Positions 47,918-59,784 are shown, counted from the stretch's first letter. The stretch is 64,000 nucleotides of DNA from Rostrohypoxylon terebratum (GCA_022497145.1 MU385949.1:45014-109013), one strand, 5' to 3'. Program-made: numbers and translations. Notes: a model not told the origin generated them from the letters alone.

Positions 47918-48781
47918 ATGGGGAACGACGGCGGTTCTATCCCTAAGCGTCGCGAGCTCGTGCGAGAGGCCGCCCGATTACCTACCGCCTCCGAATTGAA
48001 GGCAACGGCTCTCGAATCATTGACGCATGCTTGGACGACGTGTCCGTTGTCCGATGTCCCGCTCGACCTTTCCAATACAGTATCCGACTGGCGGGGACGG
48101 CTTTACAACTACGAATCCGTTCTCCAATGCCTGATGCCCTCCTCTTCCGAGAACGCCACGCCCGAATCCCAAGAGGCCGAGTTCGCGCGTACGGGAATAA
48201 AGAGCCTGAAAGATGTCGTGAAACTCAACATAACTACTAGAAAGGATGAAAGGGGTCGCCGATTCGCCGCCTGTCCGGTCAGTATGAAGGAATTAGGCGC
48301 GGCAACTAAGAGTGTATATATTGTACCCTGCGGTCACGTCTTCGCCGACATCGCCATGAGGGAGATCTCCGACGCCGAAAAGCAGTGTCCGGAATGTAGC
48401 GCGACATTCGAAGAGCGGGATGTTATACCTATCTTATCTGCTGACGGGGTCGAGTTGGAGAAGTTGGCTAAGAGAATCGAGGAATTAAAGACATTGGGGT
48501 TGACGCACAATCTCAAAAAGGAAAAGGGCGCGGTTAAGAAGAAGCGAAAGGCTGCCGAGGAAAATGAGAAAGGAACCAATGGCGAGTCAGAAAAGAGGAA
48601 GGCCAACGGTAGCAACAGCAACAAACCAAGCAAAGGCAAAGATGACAGAAACGACATCTCCAACCGGATCAACAATCCCATGACGGCATCTCTCACAGCT
48701 AAGGTGTTGGCCGAGCAAGAAGAAAGGTCTAAGAGGAGGAAAGTAATCGACGGCTATAAGAAAAGTGAGGTTGTAAGATGA
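47918..48781 (+). CDS. RTF2: Replication termination factor 2
   Basis: Single-exon, 287 aa from the Met at 47918. This start is chosen over the upstream in-frame codon at 47900 because MGNDGGSIPKRRELV is the invariant family N-terminus. Rtf2 signatures: WTTCPLSDVPL, the modified RING (C2HC2) region with FAACPVSMKELG, YIVPCGHVFADIAMREI and QCPECSATFEERDVIPI. A lysine-rich tail follows (KKKRKAAEENEKG, and EERSKRRKVIDGYKKS), probably nuclear-localising. In fission yeast Rtf2 acts at the RTS1 replication barrier and in splicing; in animals it is removed from stalled forks by DDI1/2. Divergent from TOR. Confidence 0.94.
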   Translation: MGNDGGSIPKRRELVREAARLPTASELKATALESLTHAWTTCPLSDVPLDLSNTVSDWRGRLYNYESVLQCLMPSSSENATPESQEAEFARTGIKSLKDVVKLNITTRKDERGRRFAACPVSMKELGAATKSVYIVPCGHVFADIAMREISDAEKQCPECSATFEERDVIPILSADGVELEKLAKRIEELKTLGLTHNLKKEKGAVKKKRKAAEENEKGTNGESEKRKANGSNSNKPSKGKDDRNDISNRINNPMTASLTAKVLAEQEERSKRRKVIDGYKKSEVVR

Positions 48782-49102
48782 TTAGGATAAAAAGATCTGA
48801 AACGAGGACAACTCGTCTCATCACGCAACACACAACGAGTAGCATCGTCAACTTCGTAGAGAGGAATTACCGTTGCATTTCTATGTTGTGGGGTAGCCCG
48901 GACGCGTTCTCTCCCCTACCCCGAGACAATCTCTTCGGCAGCCAGTACTCCAATAGGCACTTATGCAATTGGTGAACAATAAGATGGGGTGAAATAAAAT
49001 ATTCAGGACGGTGGAAAGTTGTACCATATCTCATAAACAGCGTAATTCTTCTCCGTACTTGTACATAATCCTGGAGATTTGCTAGCCTCTATCAATCTAT
49101 CG
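48782..49102. other. Short convergent space between RTF2 and GTB1
   Basis: A 321-bp interval between two stop codons, presumably carrying both 3' UTRs. Nothing else is seen. Confidence 0.6.
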
Positions 49103-50954
49103 TCACAGCTCATCCTTGACGTGTCCAGGCTCGACTGCTTCCTCACAGACAGCAGGCGTACCTACCTCCATCTTGTAGACGCATTTTTCGAGTTCGCTAA
49201 CCCGCCACAGCTCCTCCGTCTCGGCGCAGGCAAGCCAGACGTCAGTCTTCCGGTTTGGGCCGTTCCAGCAGCCCTGCCCGTTCTCGTATCTCAGGACGAT
49301 GCGCTTTCCTCGTCCAAGACCCTTGCCGTCGTGACGTTCCTCCTCGTCTGATTCGTCAAAGTCGAAGCGGTCGAAGTTGCCCATGTTGGTCTTGCCTCCG
49401 CCCTTCTTGCTCTTCTGACTCGTCTTGTCCAGCCAGCAAAGCTCGTACTCGTACTCCCCAGCTTCGGTCGTGACGCACTTACCTTTGAGATACCGGAATA
49501 TGTCGTCCTTGCCGTAATCCTTTTCTAAGTCGCGCTGCTGCTCCTCCTGAGTCCGCTTCTTGGCATTAACCTCGTTGGCGACAGAGTCATGAGCTTCGCG
49601 TGCAGCCTTCACGAGACGCGACTCGCTCTTTTCGGAGCTAGAGTCCGCCAAGACCCCATTTTCGATCAACCAGATCCGGAGAAGGTTGATCTTAGAGTGC
49701 AGAAACTCGCGGAGGGGGCCGGGGAGATATGCCTCAAAGCTGTACACTGCAACACGTTAGTTCCACGGGCATCCGCGGCGACCTGGGCATTACCGGGAAC
49801 ATACGAATATCTGTATCGGAAGCCTCGTCCTCTTCAAATTCATTCCAGTTGATGCCAGACTCCTCGCTATCTTCCTTCATGACGTCAAGGATACCCGCCT
49901 CATCAAGTTGTTCTTGGGTTTCTCCCACCTTCCTGGCAGCATAATCCTCCCAACCCCTGACAGCCTTCTTGACACCTTCGTCATTGAAATTGGGATTGTA
50001 TTCTTCCTTGAATGCTGCCAGAATGCGTTCCAGCTCTTCGACCTTGGCTCTCAAGTCTCGGCGCTCGTCCAAGATTTTGCTCAGAGCGTCTCGTAACTCA
50101 TTGATCCTCGTCTTGGCCAGCCCAGCGAGCACACCTAGCTTGCCAGGTCCTTCGTTCTTAACCATCTTGAATCGTTCTTGGCGTTCGACTTCATCAAGCT
50201 TTGCCTTCAACTCATCCCGCTTAACTTCGAGCTCCTTAATCTCGTCGGTGAGACTGGAAATCTTGGCTTCAACACGGCGACGAAGTTCCTTAGACTCCTT
50301 CACCATCGTCCTCCGGCGCTTGTTTGCCCGCTCGAGGTTGTCTTTTCGCTCCTGTTCAACCCGCCTCCATTCCTTACCGATCTCTGCACATCTATTCTCG
50401 CACTTGACGCCACCTACATTTCCGTATTCCTCGCTACCGTCGCAACAAAGGTCATAATCGCAGACGCCATCGTTTACGTACATGAAGGGAACGTAGGAGC
50501 CAGCGTGACCCTTGTTGGCACACCAAAAGCCCGGAAGGGCATTTGTGGTGTTGGTAGTGCCGGAAAGGGAGCCTGGAAGAGGCTGCTCCGGAGATAGACG
50601 GTCAAGCAGAGCGCATGCCGCGGTGCCAGGCTCGTCAGAACCGTCAGGGCAGTCACACGAGTTATCGTTGACTCGAGACGCGGGGATAGTTATAGAAGGG
50701 TGACCTATGCAGGTGAATGTGTCCTTGATCTCGTAGAATTTGACAACTATATCAGGCCAATTGATCAGTACCGTATGTCACCACGAAGCCTTTTTGCCAA
50801 CGGATAAGAGGGACCATCGCAGGATAGGACTAGAGGGGAGGGGGGGGGAAAGGAACTGACATTCAGGACCGACGCCACGGGGTAGAGAACCAGCTGCAGA
50901 TATCCCATGACGACTTACGATGCCCAGAAGCACCAGAGCCTGAGATCGGCGCAT
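49103..50954 (-). CDS. GTB1: Glucosidase II beta subunit (PRKCSH/Gtb1)
   Basis: Three exons, 50954-50861, 50746-49805 and 49746-49103, give 559 aa. An N-terminal signal segment (MRRSQALVLLGIV...) precedes SLPRGVGPEF, the conserved mature start. The G2B domain has Cys-rich LDL-receptor-like repeats: TFTCIGHPSITIPASRVNDNSCDCPDGSDEPGTAAC and MYVNDGVCDYDLCCDGSEE. A long coiled coil follows (about residues 160-290) with EEY and acidic stretches. The C-terminal MRH (mannose-6-phosphate receptor homology) domain shows CVTTEAGEYEYELCWLDKTSQ, GCWNGPNRKTDVWLAC and a final Cys pair. The protein ends VKDEL, an ER-retrieval signal. It is the regulatory subunit that retains and activates glucosidase II in trimming glucose from N-glycans. 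Convergent with RTF2. Confidence 0.95.
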
Positions 50955-52608
50955 CTTTATGCAGGTAGAAAAATAGAAAGGATATTCATGGATGTGGCAC
51001 AGGATTAGATTGGGAACTACAGACACTGAGAAGCTTCTTAGCAATTGTGAAGAAAGGGTATAGATCACAAAGGTGACATGGAAACATGGAAACTACTATG
51101 TAATAATGCAAAAGTTAAAAAAAATCAAATGATAACACGAAAGCATCTCCAGAACGTCGGGTCCAGACCCCACTAACTCCCAGGAGCTACTAGGTAATAG
51201 GTAGCAGCCCTAGAAGCTTGGCAACCCCAAAGCTTAAGACCTATTACCTTAGTACCTACCTAGTAAGTGCCTTGATCCAATTGGGACTAGGGGCCGTTGA
51301 ATTGGGAATACAAGGTGAAAGTTTAATGACCTAGGTTAGGTACTCTTTTTTTTTTATTTCCCTATTCTTTCCTAACCACTATACTATTAGTTGTTAGGTA
51401 GCGGAGTTAAGTGATAATGGAAAGATATATGGATGCAACTGGGCAAGAGGAAAGTATATGCTAAAAAAGCTTACTTTAAGTTAACATCCATAACATGTGA
51501 CAAAGAGCAACCTGATGTTAGATTTCTGGGGGTTTTTAATCATCGCAATATTACCTACCTGCCTACCAGCCTACTTAATACTTATTCATACCTAATTATA
51601 ACAAAAATAACAGAGATAACATGGAACTAAAATTGTATTATATAAAATGCGAAATCTTCTTTTGTCTAATGTCGTTACGTTACCTACCTAAATTTAGCGT
51701 CCTAGCAGCCTAGGCCTTAGGTAAAAAATGACAGCTCTGAAATAAGTGAGACAAGTTCCTGTGCCCGTCCTAGGCAACCTGGCAACCCGGCAACCCAGAT
51801 TTGAGCCGGTGCGTTTCTCCGGTTTGTGCTAGAATCTTCTGCTATTCACTTCTGACATGAATCAATTAGGAATCGACTACACTACCAACTACCTAGAGCC
51901 AAATCATATCAAACCTGGGCGCTCAGGAAACCTCAACAGCAAATGCTGCTCTGTCACTAGATCTCGAATATCTGCGCAAGAAATTTCAGTGTCACTTGGG
52001 GCTAGTACATCAATGACAAGTATTCGCCTTGGGACAACGACCATTCCTGGCTGAGTCCGTCACTCAACTTCATACGCTCCGGATGCTCTGGCTCCAGTAA
52101 AGATGGCAAACAACTCAAGATTCCTAGATTCGGCCTGTACATCTCGATATATCTACCTATATATATTCACACATATACAGACACTGGGCACCTTTATTTA
52201 CATCCCTTAGGGTGCAGAGACGTGTGAAGATAGCGGTGTGGTAGACTTGTTAAATGGTGTATCGTTAACTTGACTAGGTTACCATATGATACAGCTTTCC
52301 CATCTAGTTCTTGTAACACAATAATATATCACGTCAAAATAGTACCAATCTTTTTGGACCACCTTTTCCTCCCCGATGCTAGCTGTCTTATGTTTTATCG
52401 ATTTATCACTCATTATCCCAGACAACAGATGATTCTACAGACGTCGAGATGTAATAACTTCTTCAGCTTTCTCATGAGTTCGGTTGGTCCCACCCCAAAC
52501 ATCCCAAAAGTTTTCGCGGCATTTTATGAGCTACAGCCGACCACAGTACTAAACTTGAGATTGTGTCTATTCCTCCCATTTTACACCTTCCTTCTGAGAG
52601 CACCGATA
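50955..52608. other. Divergent intergenic region before the HerA-like gene
   Basis: AT-rich, with TACCTACC/CCTAGG motifs (51240-51270, 51690-51720). The coding frame of the next gene is open upstream to 52270, but that segment is hydrophobic and AT-rich and is probably not translated. I see no separate gene. Confidence 0.5.
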
Positions 52609-54366
52609 ATGACTAGTACTTCGGGAAACTCGGTGGGTAAGGGCGAACAGAAAGGGGGTGGAACCCCTAAAATGGCCCAGAAGATGCTTGCCAACATGCA
52701 TAACCAGATCTCTCTCCTTAAGAGACTTCCGGAGAAGGATGATCTAGACGAGATAATTACAGCGCCTCTTTTTACTTATCCCGTCCTCAAGAATGCCATG
52801 GATTTAGTTGCAGACTCCTCCGAGACCCCATTCGCCCAATACGCACTCCTCGCCGGCGACGCAGACATACTACGTGACACGCCAAAGCAGGAGTCGCGTA
52901 TCTTCTATAACGTCACCACTCCCTCGAGCATGTTCATCTGCGGAAGCCAAGGATCTGGCAAGAGTCACAGCCTATCGTGCATGCTCGAGAACTGCCTCAT
53001 TCCTGCCCCAATACTTGGTCACCTCCCCAAGCCTTTGACCGGTATCGTATTCCATTACGATACATTCACCTCCGATTCTGGAGGCGTGCCCTGCGAGGCA
53101 GCCTATCTATCCACCGATCCTCGCGTCAAGGTCCGCGTCCTGTGCCCACCCACAAACGTCACCACCATTAAGGTATGTCTAAACGTCTCCAAGAGCCGGT
53201 TTCTTCATCTGACGTAGTTATAGGATACATACAAGTTCTTAAAGAACGTAAAGGTTGAAGAGTTGCGGCTCAAGGAATCATATCTTAATACCAAACGAAT
53301 GTTGGACCTCATGGCATTTGGCGATGGACACCAGCCCCTCTATATGCATGTTATTCAGAGAATCCTAAGGGACATGCGAATCGAACAGCAGCAAACAAGA
53401 TCGGGTTTTAAATATAACGACTTCGTGAGAAAGCTCGAGAATGAGAAATTGATGCCCGATCAACTGCGACCTCTGCAACAGCGCCTGGATACTCTCGAGA
53501 GCTTCCTGGTACCCGAGCAGACAGGCTCTGGATCGCGAGCTATCCTTTCAAACTCTCGGGCCAAAAACCATACGAACAAGGAGCAAAGCTCGAAGGGCAC
53601 AAGCTGGATGCCTCAGGTACGTGCACGGGTGTTCCTTGAATATATATTTAGCCGTCGAGCGAAATTTCTATTGTAGTCGAACTAACTCCTGCAGTCCGGC
53701 GAACTCATTATCGTCGATCTATCATGCCCGTGCATCACGCCGAATATGGCATGCTCGCTATTTAATATATGTCTCGCAATATTCCTGGAGCAGAAAAGTA
53801 CAATTGGTCGCGTTATTGCCTTAGACGAGGCACACAAGTATATGGGCGAGACAGTCGAATGCGAAACCCTGACAAACAACTTGCTATCGGTAATTCGCCT
53901 CCAGCGCCACCTCGGTGCTCGTGTCGTCATTTCGACCCAGGAGCCGACCATATCGCCTAAGCTGCTTGATCTCTGCAGCATCACCATCGTGCATAGATTC
54001 ACTTCGCCCGATTGGCTCAAGATGCTCACAAAACATATCGCTGGGATTTCGATGGCGTCGATGCTGGAAAGAACGAGCGAGAACAACGACCAAGCCACAG
54101 GTCGAAATGGAACAGCCAATAACAGAAGCCTTCACGACATGGTCGCATCATCTAGCGATCCCATCATCGAGCTATTTTCGCATATCGTCAAGCTGAAGAC
54201 CGGCGAGGCATTGGTATTTGCCCCTAGCGCCATGGTTAACTTCGAGAAGCAGAACTCCGAGGTAGCGAAGAGTACCATCAGCACACGACTGGCCCATCGC
54301 ATACTGCGTGTTGTGATCAGATCTCGAATTACTGTGGACGGAGGAAAGAGCATCATGGCTATTTAG
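52609..54366 (+). CDS. HerA/FtsK-like P-loop ATPase of unknown role
   Basis: Exons 52609-53172, 53224-53616 and 53695-54366 (all phase 0; GTATGT and GTACGT donors, TATAG and CTGCAG acceptors) give 542 aa. Walker A is GSQGSGKSHSL (from Gly112). Walker B is RVIALDEAHKYM with Asp363 and Glu364. ARVVISTQEPT (Gln401) and ITIVHRFTSPDWLKML sit where HerA/FtsK-type ATPases have their sensor Gln and arginine-finger region. The central part (about 190-320) is a helical insert with FVRKLENEKLMPDQLRPLQQRLDTLE. Bacterial HerA relatives pump DNA; in fungi such proteins are annotated only as P-loop or ATP-binding proteins. No signal peptide or membrane segment is seen in the chosen form. The start at 52609 (MTSTSGNS) is preferred because the in-frame extension to 52270 looks non-coding. 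Confidence 0.78.
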
Positions 54367-55219
54367 GCAGACGAGGCATTATGGAACTTAGTGTTTTGTT
54401 ATTCTAGATATTGGGCATGTAAGTCGGGGTATAAGGAACGCCTTTCGTCTCTTCTATCAGCGGAGCGCTACAACTGCGGGCTGAGTGCCTACGTAGATAG
54501 GTAGCCAATAATAGTACTCACTACAAAAACTAATCCCCTGCTTAAAACCTATCCTAGGACGCTTATGGGATGTAAACCTGAGTGAGTGAACTGGACCTTT
54601 TCTGAAGGGCTCTGGGAGTATCAAGGGCTCTCATATCGACGCCTGTGCAGACTTGTGCGCGCCTTAGCTCGAGAGCTCTATATGGATTATTCGTATGTTT
54701 GACATGAGTTTACAATGTATAGACGAAACATGCAGGATAGAGATGTTCCGGTAGGTTCTTCATCAAAATTTCTGATCTATACCTAGGACCTAGGTATATA
54801 TTCGTCTCTATTTCTGACCGGAGTGTCGTGGCAATACGGAGCTACACTGGTAGATCGCTAGGTTAGGACCATGCAAAAAACATCTACTTGCAAGGTACCT
54901 ACCTATATTGAAAGAGTTTAAGAGAGATAAAACATGGATGCTACAAGCAGGCTAGGTACCTAGATAATGAAGTGGTGGGTAGACTTGACTAGACTATACC
55001 TCTTCGGCGTGTGTGTTAGCGGAAGAGAGCAACAGAGAGATCAAGATTTAGAAAGAGTTGAATTTATTATTATTGGTCTATTATACAAAAACGTCAAATA
55101 TGGTCTATCCAAATCGCCCACCTCCTCTTGTCAGGTTGCCTGCAAGCTAATTTCATTATAATAGCTAGGATGGTTCTCATGGCTTGTTCTAATTCTGCTG
55201 TATCAGATGCCAAACAATG
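54367..55219. other. Convergent intergenic region
   Basis: This is the space between the HerA-like gene and the efflux pump. It has CCTAGG palindromes (54781-54796, 54895-54905) and AT-rich sequence. The frame 54967-55161 is featureless. Confidence 0.55.
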
Positions 55220-56988
55220 TTAAACGGATTCTCTAGTGTCCGCGACCTCGGTGGGTTTCTGAACGTGGCCTGCTTGCTCTTTGGCACGAGCTTTCAAACT
55301 TCGCCATTCCACGAAGATGCTTCCAAATATAGTCAGACTAGCCACAGCTATCATCATATAAAAAACGTCGACGAGCGCAGAATTATAGTCGGACAGAAGC
55401 GTCGCAAGATCATCCCCAGAGGCAAGGCTCCTCAGCTCAGTGGCACCGCCACCTGTTACGGCAGCGGGACTAATGCCAGGGAGGTTCGTTAGCTTCGACA
55501 CAAGACCGTTCAGGAAGATATTCTGCGCAACAGGCAGAAATATAGCAGAGCCGAGAAAACGCGTAAACATGACCACCGCGGACCCAGTAGCAATATCCGG
55601 CCTATCTAGAACAGTCTGGACCACATTTAGTGGCTGCTGGGCTCCGAAGCCGAGACCGAGTCCGAATATGACCTGATAACCGATCCATTTGGGATGGCCC
55701 GTAGTTGGTGTAAATGTCGTCAAAAGACCGGACCCGATCGGCATGAGGATCGAACTAAGGTAAAAGAACGGAGTGTAGTAGCCGACCTTAGAAATAATCA
55801 CACCGGAGGACAGGGAGCCGACGACGGTAGAGAGGATCAGAGGGAGAAGCATAATTCCAGACTGGACGGCATCGACATCTTTTATAGCTTGGAACCAGAT
55901 AGGGAGGTAATACGTCAAGACCATGAGGCCGGCGCCGTGGAAGAAGCCGAACCATAGAGAAGCCGCGACGCTTCGCTGTTTCACGATATGAGGGGGAACA
56001 GTTGCCGCTTCTTTCTTCCATATCTGAATGCCCACGAATACGAGGCAAAGGACACCGCACAGAACGAGGAGCACTATGATCCGCGCGTCTTTCCAAGCAT
56101 ATTCGGTACCTCCCCATTGTAGAGCAAGGACAAGACATATGATGCCCGGGAAGAATGCGAGATTGCCGATGGGGTCCAGCTGCTTCAGCTTTCCAAACAA
56201 GCCTTCGGCCGGGGCGTCAAGCTTCTGGTCAGGCATATGCAGAATCAACATGGTGACGAGGATCGATACGGCGCCGACAGGAAGGTTGATGTAGAAACAC
56301 CACCGCCAGGTCACTTTCTCGGTAAAGCTACCCCCGATTAGAGGGCCAACGACGGATCCGACGGCAAAGACAGCCCCAAAAACGCCTTGATAGATCGGCC
56401 GCTGCTGCAATGGGATGGTGTGAAACATGATGACCATCAGGCCGGAGAACAGTCCGGATGAACCCAAGCCTTGGACTGCGCGGCCGACGATAAAAGCCGT
56501 CGAACTAGGAGCAGAGCCGCAGACGGCGGAGCCGATTTCGAAGATGACACAACAGGCTAGAAAGAGAGGTTTGGCAGGATAAAATTTATAAACCTTTCCC
56601 ATGACAAGCTGGAAGCTACACATGACTAATAGATATGCCGTGCCGTACCAGCCAACGTCATCTAACGAGTGAAATTGGTCAGTGATACGCGGAATCGCCG
56701 TCGAGATGATGTTTTGGTCCTGAATTTAAACCCAAGGTCAGCTTTTGAAGACGAAGTTTGGAGAGATTGGTTTGGTTTCCGCATGTAGGAGGTCTCTCAT
56801 ACCAGAGTCACTAAGAAAGATGCCAAATACAGCGCCCCCATGATCACGACTCTCTTTTGATTGTTCGGATAGGTGTCATGATCCACCTTGGCGGTAGCCT
56901 CTTCTACGCTCGCCTCTGGCATACTACTAGGAGATTGGCCCTCGACGGGCTTCTCGTCACCATATAATGGAGAATTAGATGTGGCCAT
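55220..56988 (-). CDS. DHA2-family MFS efflux pump (14-TMS)
   Basis: Two exons, 56988-56803 and 56719-55220, with a GTATGA donor and TTCAG acceptor, give 561 aa. The cytosolic N-terminus is acidic and Pro/Ser-rich; TM1 starts at KRVVIMGALYLASFLVTL-DQNIISTAIPRITDQF, the D1 motif of this family. Other signatures: DDVGWYGTAYLL, VGRAVQGLGSSG, antiporter motif C VGSVVGPLIGGSF, TWRWCFYINLPVGA, and the central QWGGTEYAWKDARI. This wording is typical of fungal multidrug/toxin exporters of the Azr1/aflT/Tri12-like DHA2 group, which use the proton gradient to expel toxic or self-made compounds. The substrate is unknown. It is divergent from the Zn2Cys6 regulator across 377 bp, so control by that factor is likely (inference). 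Confidence 0.9.
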
Positions 56989-57365
56989 GTTGAAAGGAGA
57001 CGAAAAGATGAATGGTAGAGATGGATAGGGAACTCAGCTAAAGGTTTTCAGGCCCAGTCCATCATCGAGAATATATACAATGAATATATGTAAAATAATC
57101 ATCAAAGGATGCCTGTTTTTCTTTTTTTTTTTTACTCATTTTATTTCCGGGGTTGACATGCGAAGCTGACAAGAGGACATCAGGGGCGTCGAGTGTCATG
57201 ACGCTACTCGGCGCTCAAAAGTTGGGTTTTTAAAATCCGAACCCCGAGAAGGGTTGATCCTGATCCACTTGTTACGCCACCGAGGCCTCGAGCATCCTCC
57301 GACTCTATTCCTAATAACGATTTTTGTGACACTGATGCGACTACGGCAATGCGATAAATCTCGGC
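56989..57365. promoter_or_regulatory. Shared divergent promoter of efflux pump and Zn2Cys6 factor
   Basis: Only 377 bp separate the two start codons. It includes a T-rich tract (57115-57135) and a CCG-N4-CCG pair at 57237-57246 (CGG-N4-CGG on the other strand), the kind of CGG-triplet direct repeat that Zn2Cys6 dimers can bind. That it is the operator is inference. Confidence 0.45.
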
Positions 57366-59784
57366 ATGTCTCATTCGTCGGTAGCTGGTCGCCAGCTCGG
57401 GTCGGAAGACGGGTTAAAAGGTTACTCTTGCTTGGTCTGCAGGCAGCGGAAGGTCAAATGCGACCGGCGAGTCCCGTGTTCCAACTGCGCCAAGGCAGAG
57501 AAGCAATGCAGCTTCGTGCCCCCGGTGCGCGGAAAACGCAAACGAACCAAACCTCGCAAGGAAGGCATACATGCCAAGTTAAAACGATATGAGGAACTGC
57601 TGAAGTCGTACGGCGCCAACATCGAGCCGTCCTCCGAGCTTGACGATTCCGACACGGAGACGATGTCGCAGCCCGATCTCGAAACAGGTAAGGGCGCCGA
57701 AATCCCAGATAGACGCCGAGACGACCCGTTCGGGCTCGCAGACACTAAACCGCGACTCATCACGAGAGAAGGGACTTCGGCTTACTTTGAGAGGTACGCC
57801 TGCCGTTAGCATCATATCCCAAATCGTAATTATTCGTAGACAAACGTCTCATCGGATCTCTAGCGCTCTCTGGTCTAATCTAGATGACGAAGTATGTACT
57901 TTATATCCCTTCACAAAGATAGCTAGCAACCCGCCAGGGTAATCTGCTCACGCAAATTTCTCTCTGACCTCGGCGTAGTCACATCACCCGGAAGTTGGGG
58001 AAATTGGCGGTGTAAGCGAGCCGATGGATGAGGTAACCCGTAACGAGAGCTGTATGTTCCTCGACCCCGATCCCGGGAATAAATCCGTGAATCTGGCGGA
58101 GCTACATCCGCCTCCTCACGTCTTGCCAAAATTAAGAGAGATCTATCTTGATCGAGCCGATCCCCTCATTAAAATCTTGCATTTTCCTACGTTCTGGTCC
58201 GCATTGACCGACGGGTTGAGAAGCCCTCGAGACATATCCCAAAGCTTAGAGGCATTGATATTCGCCTTCTACCTCACGACCGTGAACGCTCTGAAGGCGG
58301 ACGAATGCCAAAACTTATTTGGAACTTCGCTATCCGTCACGTATGCTCGTTATAGGTCGGCAGCTCGTCAAGCTTTGGTGAACGCGGGATTCCTGTCAAC
58401 ATCGAGCCCCATGACCCTCCGAGCGTACATGATGTTCATAGTAAGCCGCGGCCACGAGCGCATCTTCCATCTCCTTCTTGATCTGACAGAAAAGATGTGT
58501 CTGAGGAATAGTTATCGATGCGACACTTTATTCATACTGACGGGAGTGGCCATGCGTCTCGCGCGAAAGATGGGGCTCCACCGGGATGGCACGTCCCTCG
58601 GCCTGTCACCCTTCGAGACGGAGATGAGGAGGCGGCTGTGGTGTCAAATCATCCACATGGACTTTCGCACAGCCGACCTGATGGGCGCTAGGCCTTCTCT
58701 GGATCTCCTGTGCGGCGACGCTAAACCTCCCCTGAATGTCGAGGACGACGACCTCTACCCGGACATGGAGGAGCCCCCTCTCGAGCGCGAAGGCATCACG
58801 TCTATAACGCTATGCGTGATGAGATGCGACATCATAGACACCCTGCGGAAGTTTCCGGCTCTGTGTCCCGGCGATGTGCGATGGGAGGTGCTGTCCAACC
58901 CCAGCATCCCGTTCTCCCAGAAGGAGAGCATCATAAACGAGATCGAGGACAAGTGGGAGAGAAGGTTCATGGTACATTCCTGATATCCGGAAAGCTATCC
59001 AACGTCTCGATGTCATCTTCTAATACGTACATAGCGTTACTGCGACCCGTCGAACTCCTTGCACAGTTACGTGTCGATCTCGATCAGGTCTTCCATATGC
59101 AGGCTGAGAGTCTTCGCTCACAACCCCCGACAGTTCGCCAACAGCCCCACCAAAGCATCCGATAGAGAGCGTCGCATAGTGTACGAGAACGCGACTAAAT
59201 TATTGGAATACGTGATACTGGTACAGAAAGGCTCCCACGGCTTGGACAAGTATACGTGGCAATTCGGCTCGAGCTTTCTATGGAACACGATGCTTTACGT
59301 GCTCCTCGAGATGCGACACCGCAAGACGGGGCCCGAGGTCGACAGATCCTGGCAGCTGATCGGCTCCTTGTTCTCGCACTACCCCATAGTGTTTGAGAGA
59401 TCCACCGGACCCGTGTCGGCTGCGCTAGGCAAATGGACGCTGAGCGTCTGGGACGAGTACGTCACCGCCTCACAATCCGAAGGTCTCCCAGAGCCGACGA
59501 CCCCTCAATACATAGAAGCTATCCGCTACTGCCGGAGGCCAATACCAGAGTCGCCACCCAGCACTAGAGACCCGGCTACGGATCCGGGGTATCTCGTGCG
59601 GGACCCGTCCGGCTTAGGCGACGTTCCGTCTTATAGGTATGACGGCAACATCTCCGGTTTCGAGCCCTTGGAGTCCTATCAGTCTCCTGACCTTTTATCG
59701 TTTGAGATGAATCCGAACGAATGGTTGCAGTGGGAGCAGTTGCTCGCAGAACAAAGCAGCTCTACGCGAGTCGACTATTTATAA
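57366..59784 (+). CDS. Zn2Cys6 transcription factor, pathway-specific type
   Basis: Five exons, 57366-57793, 57864-57891, 57979-58440, 58495-58971 and 59035-59784, give 714 aa. The binuclear zinc cluster is at residues 22-48 with Cys22, 25, 32, 38, 41 and 48 (CX2CX6CX5CX2CX6C), followed by a basic linker (PPVRGKRKRTKPRKEG) and a short coiled coil (HAKLKRYEELLKSYG). The fungal-specific middle homology domain follows: ADPLIKILHFPTFWSAL, LTGVAMRLARKMGLHRDGTSLGLSPFETEMRRRLWCQI. A 54-nt in-frame intron at 58441-58494 is inferred because removal gives the usual spacing before LTGVAMRLA. The final junction RRFM-RYCDPSNSLH fits the family. It probably controls the divergent DHA2 pump. Confidence 0.88.

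Noticed and set aside
50896..50930. A GTAAGT...CTGCAG pair 25 nt long at the start of GTB1
   Set aside because: It is too short for an intron and not a multiple of three; removing it would destroy the SLPRGVGPE reading frame.
52270..52608. In-frame N-terminal extension of the HerA-like ATPase
   Set aside because: It is AT-rich, hydrophobic in a non-signal-like way, and ends just before a normal fungal start MTSTSGNS.
55220..59784. Secondary metabolite gene cluster
   Set aside because: Only a pump and a regulator are seen; no backbone or tailoring biosynthetic genes within the window.
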